From the NCBI GenBank assembly GCA_017396125.1, contig JAFQMX010000030.1, positions 1 to 41,713 on the forward strand: 41,713 bases of DNA, given 5' to 3'. The translations under genes and the position numbers were made by a program. Source of the DNA: Clostridia bacterium (GTDB lineage: Bacteria; Bacillota; Clostridia; Christensenellales; Pumilibacteraceae). Shown here one piece after another: positions 8,749 to 14,488 of this stretch (positions within the stretch are counted from its first letter, which is position 1; each line of letters starts with the position of its first letter). The notes below the pieces were generated by a model that ran no database searches, was not told the DNA's origin, and saw only the letters and a program-made list of their open reading frames with translations.

Positions 8749-8826
8749 ATAATGTACACACTATATAATCTACAAATCTATTTGTTAAGCATTTTAACAG
8801 TATACAATGTAGACAATATATAATGT
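8749..8826 (+). repeat. Direct repeats flanking an inverted repeat in the HTH gene promoter
   Basis: A 23-bp segment at 8749-8771 recurs at 8804-8826 with 19 of 23 matches, 55 bp apart. Each copy holds a TATAAT. Between them a perfect inverted repeat, TGTTAA-GCATT-TTAACA (8783-8799), is present. The arrangement precedes a small HTH gene and looks like an operator region, possibly for autoregulation. No binding protein is proven. Confidence 0.6.
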
Positions 8827-8837
8827 CGGAGTAAACT

Positions 8838-9041
8838 ATGAAATTGAGAATAAAAGAAATATTAGAGCAAAAAGGAAAAACGAAGTATTGGTTATATATC
8901 CAATTAGGTTTAAGCTACCAAAACTTTAACAAGATAATAAATAATCAGACAGTAAGCATAAAGTTTGAAAATTTAAAAGCAATTTGCGATATTTTAGAGT
9001 GTACGCCAAACGACTTGTTTGAGGAATATTATAACAAATAA
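8838..9041 (+). CDS. Small Cro/C1-type (XRE) helix-turn-helix regulator
   Basis: A 67-residue protein consisting almost only of one XRE helix-turn-helix domain, of the YozG/Cro-like short regulator type common in Firmicutes. The KTKYWLYIQLGLSYQNFNKII segment corresponds to helices 2-3, and the end LKAICDILECTPNDLFEE is the classic closing motif. The ATG follows GGAG at 8828-8831. Base composition is more AT-rich than its neighbours, with a repeat-rich upstream region and a MITE just downstream, so it may be acquired. Its target is unknown; the repeated sequences in its own promoter are the obvious candidate. Confidence 0.88.
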   Translation: MKLRIKEILEQKGKTKYWLYIQLGLSYQNFNKIINNQTVSIKFENLKAICDILECTPNDLFEEYYNK

Positions 9042-9052
9042 AAGCAATCTAC

Positions 9053-9096
9053 AAAAAAAAGCACATTTAGTCAAAACGATTAAATGTGCTTTTTTA
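9053..9096 (+). terminator. Terminator after the small HTH gene
   Basis: An A8 run plus GCACATTTA (9061-9069) pairs with TAAATGTGC (9081-9089) and T6. The symmetrical A/T flanks make it potentially bidirectional, so it could also serve the convergent spo0A. The adjoining mobile element is inserted right behind its T-tract. Confidence 0.88.
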
Positions 9097-9101
9097 ATTT
9101 A

Positions 9102-9272
9102 GGCTCTGTCACAATCCTCGGTTGAATTTTGGCGGAAAATCACTACGAAATACGTCGTATTTTACTTAGTCACGTACCCTGCAGGTACGCTCCCTCGTAA
9201 GAATACTAGTCTTTCTTGTGAATTTCTCGCCAAACCGATAAATACTAATCAACCGTTTCTTGCGACAGAGCC
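9102..9272. mobile_element. MITE-like non-coding element, 171 bp, with 8-bp target duplication
   Basis: The ends are imperfect terminal inverted repeats of 24 bp with 19 matches, both starting GGCTCTGTC. They are flanked by an exact 8-bp direct repeat TTAATTTA (9094-9101 and 9273-9280), the mark of transposition. There is no coding capacity. The interior is largely self-complementary, including AAATACG-T-CGTATTT and CGTACC-CTGCA-GGTACG hairpins. An 8-bp duplication and ends resembling GG-TCTGTTGCAA suggest relation to IS6- or ISL3-type elements, but this is inference. It separates the HTH gene from spo0A. Confidence 0.82.
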
Positions 9273-9338
9273 TTAATTTAAATCCATATAAAAAGAGAGG
9301 TAAGACGTATCTTTTAGCAAAATTTATTCAATACGCAG

Positions 9339-10067
9339 TTACACCGACTCGAGCAGCATTTTGTCGGCGACGAGCGCAATAAACTCACCGTTGGTCGGCT
9401 TTTCGTTGTGGCTGTACACCCTTACGCCAAACAGCGAATTTATGTTTTCGATTTTTCCACGATTCCAGGCGACCTCAATGGCGTGACGTATGGCACGTTC
9501 AACTTTTGACGGGCTTGTCGAAAATCTTTCGGCGACCTCGGGATACAGCTTTTTGGTAATGCTGTTAATTACGTCGGGGTTGTCTATCGCCATCTTAATA
9601 GCCTCGCGCAAAAATTGATAGCCTTTTATGTGCGCAGGGATGCCTACGGTAATAAAAATATTGGTGATGCGTTCCTCGAGTGAACGGTTTTTTGAGGTAC
9701 GTACCGCGGTTTTTGCGCCCTCGACAATCTTTTTTTCCAGCTCCGACGCCTCAAACGGCTTTAGCATATAGTAGTCCGCGCCGAGATTCATAGCCTTGGC
9801 AATAAAGACGTCTTGGCTCAGCGCCGACGCTACGATAATTTTTGTGTTGTCCTTTTTGAATCTTTCCAGCACCGCGAACCCGTCCATCACGGGCATAACC
9901 AAATCCAGCACCACGCAGTCAAACCTTTCGCGCTCGAGCAAAGCCAAAGCCTGCTTGCCGTCGTGCGCCACCGCACCTATTTCTATTTTTTCAGACGAAG
10001 CAAAGTGCTCGCATAGTTTGTCGGTGTATTCCACGCAATCGTCCACTAGCAAAATTCTTGTTTTCAT
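9339..10067 (-). CDS. spo0A: Sporulation master regulator Spo0A (response regulator)
   Basis: Transcription factor that commits the cell to sporulation when phosphorylated. The N-terminal receiver has the acidic pair D9/D10, the phospho-acceptor D55 in LDLVMPVMDG, and K103 in MLKPF. The C-terminal DNA-binding domain carries the nearly invariant Spo0A signature VERAIRHAIEVAWNRGKI and ends KPTNGEFIALVADKM. The length of 242 residues is slightly shorter than B. subtilis Spo0A. GAGGAGG precedes the ATG. A sigma-A-like promoter and candidate 0A boxes lie upstream, as expected for autoregulation. The usual neighbour spoIVB is not adjacent. Confidence 0.97.
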   Translation of the reverse strand: MKTRILLVDDCVEYTDKLCEHFASSEKIEIGAVAHDGKQALALLERERFDCVVLDLVMPVMDGFAVLERFKKDNTKIIVASALSQDVFIAKAMNLGADYYMLKPFEASELEKKIVEGAKTAVRTSKNRSLEERITNIFITVGIPAHIKGYQFLREAIKMAIDNPDVINSITKKLYPEVAERFSTSPSKVERAIRHAIEVAWNRGKIENINSLFGVRVYSHNEKPTNGEFIALVADKMLLESV

Positions 10068-10143
10068 AATCTATTCCTCCTCGGTGACAGCGTCGGGAAT
10101 TTTCGCCCGCCAGTGCCTTCGCCGTAATTTTAGTTACGCATCA

Positions 10144-10173
10144 ATTATAACACCGCGCCAAAAGTCAGGGCAA
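10144..10173 (-). promoter_or_regulatory. Possible sigma-A promoter of spo0A
   Basis: On the minus strand, TTGCCC (complement of 10168-10173) and TATAAT (complement of 10144-10149) are separated by 18 bp, giving a leader of about 70 nt before the spo0A start. The -35 is weak, which would suit an activated promoter. Confidence 0.5.
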
Positions 10174-10243
10174 GTGCAAAATTTGTAAGAAATCGTAGGG
10201 TATTTTGGTTTTTAACGGGATTTTGGGTGAAAGAGAAAGATTT

Positions 10244-10281
10244 TGTCGAAACAAAATTACAAAAAACCGCATTAGGTCGAA
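10244..10281 (+). promoter_or_regulatory. Candidate Spo0A boxes between spo0A and a small gene
   Basis: TGTCGAA (10244-10250) matches the 0A-box consensus exactly, and GGTCGAA (10275-10281) matches at 6 of 7. They lie about 31 bp apart, near three helical turns, between the divergent spo0A promoter and the small gene at 10340. The motif is short, so chance occurrence is possible; another copy is at 17808. Confidence 0.4.
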
Positions 10282-10339
10282 ATTTGTTGTATGAATTATT
10301 GCAATCAAAAATAGGCACACTACCAAAAAGGAGATTTTT

Positions 10340-10528
10340 ATGAAAAATAAAAAAGGTAACAGCAATTCGCACAACCCCGATATTTCTATGGACAAGAGCA
10401 TAAAAAAGCTTTTGCCCGGCAAAAACCACAAGACCTTTGACTCGGGCGTAACCGACGACGCGCCGTTTTCCACCGCCGAGTATGAGATGATTGCGCCTGA
10501 TGATATGGTCAACAATCAGGAATCGTAA
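10340..10528 (+). CDS. Small hypothetical protein, divergent from spo0A
   Basis: No family recognised. The 62 residues begin with a basic, Asn-rich stretch and continue with an acidic C-terminal half (about residues 35-60, including STAEYEMIAPDD). There is no membrane segment or cysteine, so it is probably soluble and partly disordered. It is supported as a gene by AAGGAG at the right spacing, its own strong terminator, and its divergent position from spo0A with 0A-like boxes between. A sporulation-linked role is inference from location only. Confidence 0.65.
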   Translation: MKNKKGNSNSHNPDISMDKSIKKLLPGKNHKTFDSGVTDDAPFSTAEYEMIAPDDMVNNQES

Positions 10529-10569
10529 GTCTGGACAAAAACAAACGGCAAGTTGCTGGTCGCAACGAA

Positions 10570-10598
10570 ATGCGCGCTAACAAAAACGCGCATTTTTT
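10570..10598 (+). terminator. Terminator after the small hypothetical gene
   Basis: TGCGCG (10571-10576) pairs with CGCGCA (10587-10592) followed by T6. It lies 40 bp after the stop codon and just before the mrnC promoter. Confidence 0.88.
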
Positions 10599-10623
10599 AA
10601 TTCCTTTTATTTACTGCGTTTTC

Positions 10624-10652
10624 TTGCAATAATTTTAGCAATATGGTATACT
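10624..10652 (+). promoter_or_regulatory. Promoter of mrnC, positioned for a leaderless transcript
   Basis: TTGCAA (10624-10629), a 17-bp spacer and TATACT (10647-10652). The mrnC ATG starts at 10660, 7 bp beyond the -10, where transcription itself would be expected to begin. Confidence 0.55.
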
Positions 10653-10659
10653 GTAAATT

Positions 10660-11055
10660 ATGAAAGAGAACGAGGTTTTGCAACTCAGTCCGCTCAATTT
10701 GGCGTTTGTTGGTGACGCGGTCTACGGATTGTACATAAAACAACATTTGGTACAAGCCCACGATTTCAAAACGGGGGAGTTGACAAAACGTGCCAACTAC
10801 TTTTTGCGAGCGACTACGCAGGCGAAAATCTTCGAGTACCTTTTGCCCACGTTTACGGAAAAAGAGCAGGAGGTTGCCCGTCGCTGTCGCAACGCCCACG
10901 TCAACAACAAGGCAAAAAGCGCAACGCTGTCTGACTACAAACGTGCTACGGCGCTAGAGGGAGTTTTTGGTTTTTTACAGCTGGTGGAAGAGCACGAAAG
11001 GCTGGAAGAACTTCTTGAGGCAAGTTTGAATTTCAAAGAAGATACGCAAAAATAA
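10660..11055 (+). CDS. mrnC: Mini-ribonuclease III
   Basis: RNase III-type catalytic domain without a dsRNA-binding domain, which trims 23S rRNA precursor ends in Firmicutes. The N-terminal LNLAFVGDAVYGLYIK contains the catalytic acidic residue of the RNase III signature, and RRCRNAHVNNKAKSATLSDYKRATALEGVFGFLQL holds the second conserved acidic region (RATALEGVFG). The length of 131 residues is typical. No Shine-Dalgarno sequence precedes the ATG, and the -10 box is only 7 bp away, suggesting a leaderless mRNA. It sits upstream of thyA, folA and rlmB; mrnC and rlmB are commonly close in Firmicutes. Confidence 0.95.
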   Translation: MKENEVLQLSPLNLAFVGDAVYGLYIKQHLVQAHDFKTGELTKRANYFLRATTQAKIFEYLLPTFTEKEQEVARRCRNAHVNNKAKSATLSDYKRATALEGVFGFLQLVEEHERLEELLEASLNFKEDTQK

Positions 11056-11127
11056 TGCGATAAGATACGCGGGAAGCGTACGTATCGGGTTATCGCCGAC
11101 AAGCGTCGGAATAGAGGAGAAAAGGTT

Positions 11128-11958
11128 ATGGCGAGAGCAGATCGTATTTTTATTGAGAATATGGATTCGATAATTGCAGAGGGTGTTTGGGACACCGAGT
11201 ACGACGTTCGCCCAAAATGGACGGACGGCACTCCTGCGCACACGGTCAAGAAGTTTTGTATCGTCAACCGCTACGATTTGCAAAAAGAGTTCCCGATACT
11301 CACGATTCGCAAAATTAACTTTCGCGCAGCCGTGGACGAGCTATTGTGGATTTGGCAAAAAAAGAGCAACAACGTCAACGATCTCGGCTCGCACATTTGG
11401 GATGCGTGGGCGGACGAAAACGGCAGTATCGGCAAGGCTTACGGCTATCAGATGTCCGTCAAGCATAAATACAAAGAGGGCGAGTTCGACCAGGTGGACA
11501 GAGTGCTGTTTGACCTAAAAAACAACCCACACTCCCGCCGAATCATTACCAACATTTACAACCATGCGGATTTGTCCGAGATGAATCTTTACCCTTGCGC
11601 CTACTCGGTTACCTTTAACGTAACGGGCAACAAGCTTAATGCAATTTTGAATCAGCGCTCGCAGGATATGCTTACGGCAAACAACTGGAACGTTATTCAG
11701 TACGCGGTGCTGGTGTACATGATGGCGCAGGTGAGTGGGCTTGAGGTGGGAGAATTCGTGCACGTGATTGCCGACGCTCACGTTTACGACCGTCACGTCG
11801 AGGTGTATAAATCTATAAGAGAAAATAGACAGTTCAACGCGCCGAAGTTAATAATAAACAAGGACGTAAAGAATTTTTATGACTTTACGGTGGACGACTT
11901 CGTTCTCGAAAATTATGAGTGCGACGCGCTTAACCAAAAGATAGAAGTTGCAGTGTAG
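11128..11958 (+). CDS. thyA: Thymidylate synthase
   Basis: Methylates dUMP to dTMP with methylene-tetrahydrofolate, producing dihydrofolate for the folA product next door. The catalytic cysteine is C157 in NLYPCAYS, a variant of the usual PPCH context. The following NQRSQDMLTANNWNVIQYAVL block is the dUMP-binding region. HVIADAHVYDRHV supplies the conserved late motif. At 276 residues it is near the usual 264-310. GAGGAGA precedes the ATG. The 72 bp before it contain two small hairpins (GATACG/CGTATC and CCGAC/GTCGG). The stop is TAG. Confidence 0.95.
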   Translation: MARADRIFIENMDSIIAEGVWDTEYDVRPKWTDGTPAHTVKKFCIVNRYDLQKEFPILTIRKINFRAAVDELLWIWQKKSNNVNDLGSHIWDAWADENGSIGKAYGYQMSVKHKYKEGEFDQVDRVLFDLKNNPHSRRIITNIYNHADLSEMNLYPCAYSVTFNVTGNKLNAILNQRSQDMLTANNWNVIQYAVLVYMMAQVSGLEVGEFVHVIADAHVYDRHVEVYKSIRENRQFNAPKLIINKDVKNFYDFTVDDFVLENYECDALNQKIEVAV

Positions 11959-12039
11959 TGCTAGCGGTACTGGCGTACGGCGGGCATTGCGACCGAGAAA
12001 TAAAGTAAATTAATAAAGAAGAAGCTCAAGTTTCTTTTG

Positions 12040-12068
12040 CTTTCTTTTCTTTTCCAAAGAAAAGAAAG
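12040..12068 (+). repeat. Perfect 13-bp pyrimidine/purine hairpin before folA
   Basis: A 13-bp arm of only C and T (12040-12052) pairs exactly with an all-purine arm (12056-12068) across a 3-nt loop. It ends 19 bp before the folA ATG. It has no following T-tract, so it is not a standard terminator. Confidence 0.8.
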
Positions 12069-12087
12069 AGGAAAAAGGGAGAAGGAT

Positions 12088-12588
12088 ATGAATCTTATCG
12101 TAGCAGTAGACGAAAAGTGGGGAATCGGCAAAAATAACGACCTGCTTTTTAGCATAAAAGAGGATATGGCGTATTTCCGCGCGACCACTATGGGCAAGGT
12201 CGTGGTTATGGGCGGAAACACTTTGCGCTCCTTTCCGGGTGGTAAGCCACTGAAAAACAGAGTTAACGTGGTAGTGACCAGACACACCGACGAGGACGTA
12301 ATTGCGGTTGCTAACCTCGACGAGCTGTTTTGCGCGCTGAAAGATTACGCCGACGAAGATATTTTCGTAGTGGGCGGAGCGAGCATCTATCATCAGCTTT
12401 TGCCGTACTGCAAAAAGGCTTACGTTACCAAAGTTTTTGCTGACGGAGGCGCTGAGGTTTTCTTTGACAATCTTGACGAGATGGACGGCTGGACTTTGGC
12501 AACCAAGGGCGAAGAAATCAAGGCGGGCGACTACACTATACGATTTGACGTTTACCAAAACCAAACGGTAAAAAAATACGGAGAATAA
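12088..12588 (+). CDS. folA: Dihydrofolate reductase
   Basis: Reduces dihydrofolate to tetrahydrofolate with NADPH, recycling the by-product of ThyA. The start at 12088 is chosen because MNLIVAVDEKWGIGKNNDLLF is the canonical DHFR N-terminus and GGGAGAAGG precedes it; an upstream in-frame ATG at 12037 would add 17 non-homologous residues from the hairpin region. The acidic catalytic region (KEDMAYFRATTMGKVVVMGGNT) and IFVVGGASIYHQLLPYCKKAYVT are typical. The length is 166 residues. It lies 3 bp before rlmB, so the two are translationally close. Confidence 0.94.
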   Translation: MNLIVAVDEKWGIGKNNDLLFSIKEDMAYFRATTMGKVVVMGGNTLRSFPGGKPLKNRVNVVVTRHTDEDVIAVANLDELFCALKDYADEDIFVVGGASIYHQLLPYCKKAYVTKVFADGGAEVFFDNLDEMDGWTLATKGEEIKAGDYTIRFDVYQNQTVKKYGE

Positions 12589-12591
12589 TTT

Positions 12592-13332
12592 ATGAAGATA
12601 GAAGGAAGAAACGCTGTAGCCGAAGCGCTCGCAGCAGGAATAACCATTGACAGACTCGTTGTGCAAAAAGGTTTGCGTGACGCAGGCGCAGAAAGACTTA
12701 TTGCCGACGCCAAGAGCCGTAATATAAAAATCTTTTTCCGCGAAAAAGAGATTATGGACAAGGAGTGCGGTGGCAAGCGTCATCAGGGCTTTATTGCCGA
12801 GGTTACCGACTACAAGTACTGCGAAGTGGAAGATATTTTGGACTGCGCCGCAAAAAAACAGCAAACTCCGTTTATTTTGATTCTTGACGGAATCGAAGAC
12901 CCGCACAATTTGGGCAGTATTCTTAGAGTGGCGGAGTGCGCGGGCGTGCACGGAGTAATAATTCCGCGTCACCGCAGCGTTACCGTAAACGACACCGTAA
13001 TCAAGGTCAGCGCAGGAGCGGCGGCGCATATGCGCGTTGCCAAGGTAACTAACCTTTCCGACACCATTGAGGAGCTCAAAAAGCAGGGAATTTGGGTGTA
13101 CTGCGCGGATATGGACGGCGGTGACATTTACAAAACCGACCTTACCGGGCCCGTGGCTATCGTAGTGGGCGGAGAAGGTAGCGGAGTGGGCAAGCGCGTA
13201 AAATCGGTTTGCGACGGAGTGGTTGCTCTCCCTATGTTCGGAAAGGTTAATTCGCTCAACGCGTCCGTTTCTGCTGCCGTGGTGGTTTACGAAAAAATCC
13301 GACAGGAAAGCGCAAAAGCAAATATAAGATAA
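12592..13332 (+). CDS. rlmB: 23S rRNA (guanosine-2'-O-)-methyltransferase, SpoU/TrmH family
   Basis: SPOUT-class methyltransferase expected to methylate the ribose of a 23S rRNA guanosine. The N-terminal substrate-binding domain (to about residue 75) begins EGRNAVAEALAAG. The three SpoU motifs follow: LDGIEDPHNLGSILRVAECAG, then IVVGGEGSGVGKRVKSVCD, and LPMFGKVNSLNASVSAAV forming the SAM-binding knot. The length of 246 residues is typical. It starts 3 bp after folA, and mrnC-thyA-folA-rlmB reads as one cluster of nucleotide and RNA-maturation genes. Confidence 0.95.
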   Translation: MKIEGRNAVAEALAAGITIDRLVVQKGLRDAGAERLIADAKSRNIKIFFREKEIMDKECGGKRHQGFIAEVTDYKYCEVEDILDCAAKKQQTPFILILDGIEDPHNLGSILRVAECAGVHGVIIPRHRSVTVNDTVIKVSAGAAAHMRVAKVTNLSDTIEELKKQGIWVYCADMDGGDIYKTDLTGPVAIVVGGEGSGVGKRVKSVCDGVVALPMFGKVNSLNASVSAAVVVYEKIRQESAKANIR

Positions 13333-13403
13333 TTTGGCTCACGGGCTTGCTAACAACTTGCAATTCGTCAGCTAAAAAACAATTTCAAACAAATAAAACG
13401 TTA

Positions 13404-13416
13404 CGGGGCTTCCCCG
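13404..13416 (+). promoter_or_regulatory. Small hairpin adjoining the tpiA ribosome site
   Basis: CGGGG-CTT-CCCCG (13404-13416) ends immediately before AAAGGAG (13417-13423). A stable stem next to the ribosome site could protect the mRNA 5' end or modulate initiation. No T-tract follows, so it is not a terminator. Confidence 0.5.
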
Positions 13417-13432
13417 AAAGGAGTTTTTTAAT

Positions 13433-14176
13433 ATGCGTAGAAGAATCATTGCGGGAAACTGGAAGATGAACAAAACCGTTTCCGAAACCAGAGATTTTGT
13501 TAACGGCCTCAAGCCTCTTGCTGCCGACGCAGAATGCGAAGTAGTTTTGTGCGTGCCGTTTACCGATGTAGCGATTGCAGCGGAGACCGCCAAGGGTACC
13601 AATATCCACGTTGGTGCTCAGAACGTTGCGTGGGCGGAGAGCGGTGCGTTTACCGGCGAAATCAGCGCAAGCATGCTCAAGGACGTTGGAGCAGAATTCG
13701 TAATTATCGGCCACTCCGAGCGTAGAGCAATGTTTGGCGATACCGATGCAACCGTTAATAAGCGTCTAAAGACCGCGCTTGGCGCAGGACTTAAGCCTAT
13801 CGTTTGTATCGGCGAAACATTGGACGAGCGCGAGGGGGGAAAGACCGAAGAAGTTCTTGCTCGCCAGGTAAAAGGCTTTGCCGAAGGACTCACCAAAGAG
13901 GATATGGAAAAGGTTGTTGTAGCGTACGAGCCTGTTTGGGCAATCGGTACCGGCAAGACCGCAACCACCGAGGTAGCAGTAGAAACCGTAAAATTCGTTC
14001 GTAGCGTACTCGCTGAGCTTTTTGGCGAAGTGGCAAACGGCGTTCGTATCCAGTACGGCGGAAGCATGAACGGAAACAACGCAACCGCGCTCATGGCAAG
14101 CGGAGATATCGACGGCGGACTTATCGGCGGAGCAAGCCTCAAGCCGGAAGAGTTCATCAAGGTTATCAAGGCGTAA
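13433..14176 (+). CDS. tpiA: Triosephosphate isomerase
   Basis: Glycolytic TIM-barrel enzyme interconverting dihydroxyacetone phosphate and glyceraldehyde 3-phosphate. Active-site residues are visible: N9 and K11 in AGNWKMN, H94 in IIGHSERR, and E166 in AYEPVWAIGTGKTA. The phosphate-binding IQYGGSMNGNN and IDGGLIGGASL loops are intact. The length of 247 residues is normal. AAGGAG lies 9 bp before the ATG. It stands apart from other glycolytic genes, between rlmB and nrdD, and is followed by its own terminator. Confidence 0.97.
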   Translation: MRRRIIAGNWKMNKTVSETRDFVNGLKPLAADAECEVVLCVPFTDVAIAAETAKGTNIHVGAQNVAWAESGAFTGEISASMLKDVGAEFVIIGHSERRAMFGDTDATVNKRLKTALGAGLKPIVCIGETLDEREGGKTEEVLARQVKGFAEGLTKEDMEKVVVAYEPVWAIGTGKTATTEVAVETVKFVRSVLAELFGEVANGVRIQYGGSMNGNNATALMASGDIDGGLIGGASLKPEEFIKVIKA

Positions 14177-14218
14177 TTTCAGCCGTTTTTGGTTGTAGGT
14201 TACAAAAAATTCGTTATC

Positions 14219-14250
14219 AAAACCGTGAGGCAAAACTTGCGGTTTTATTT
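14219..14250 (+). terminator. Terminator after tpiA
   Basis: AAAACCG (14219-14225) pairs with CGGTTTT (14240-14246), with a T-rich tail and a 14-nt loop. The stem is short but well placed. Confidence 0.7.
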
Positions 14251-14355
14251 TGTACAAAAACTCGCTCGAAAGCTAAAAATTTCATACAAAAAATATGTCA
14301 AGCAAAAACGCGTGATAATTACAAAATTTCATATTTTATTTTTATGTAAAAAAAG

Positions 14356-14384
14356 TTGACAAGAATGGGCGCACAATATATAAT
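14356..14384 (+). promoter_or_regulatory. Consensus sigma-A promoter of nrdD
   Basis: Perfect TTGACA (14356-14361), 17-bp spacer and perfect TATAAT (14379-14384). This is the strongest promoter in the window by consensus. The predicted leader is about 97 nt and ends with AAAGGAGG before the nrdD ATG. Confidence 0.9.
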
Positions 14385-14408
14385 AGTCTACGCAACAATA
14401 TATAGTGT
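14371..14408 (+). promoter_or_regulatory. Two NrdR-like boxes at the nrdD promoter
   Basis: Box 2 (14393-14408) matches 14 of 16 positions of the published NrdR consensus acaCwAtATaTwGtgt, including the whole core. Box 1 (14371-14386) matches 12 of 16 and overlaps the -10. Their starts are 22 bp apart, about two helical turns, placing both on one DNA face. NrdR is a Zn-ATP-cone repressor of ribonucleotide reductase genes, normally binding paired boxes. AT-richness lowers the specificity of box 1. Confidence 0.65.
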
Positions 14409-14488
14409 TTAACTCAAGATTTTGCTACAAGATGTTGTTATAAAATTATAACTTAGAGAAGAAGAAAATTTACAAAAGGAGGCAAATT

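Noticed and set aside
12037-12087. ATG at 12037 as the folA start
   Set aside because: It would translate the purine hairpin into 17 residues without DHFR homology. The ATG at 12088 has GGGAGAAGG and the conserved N-terminus.
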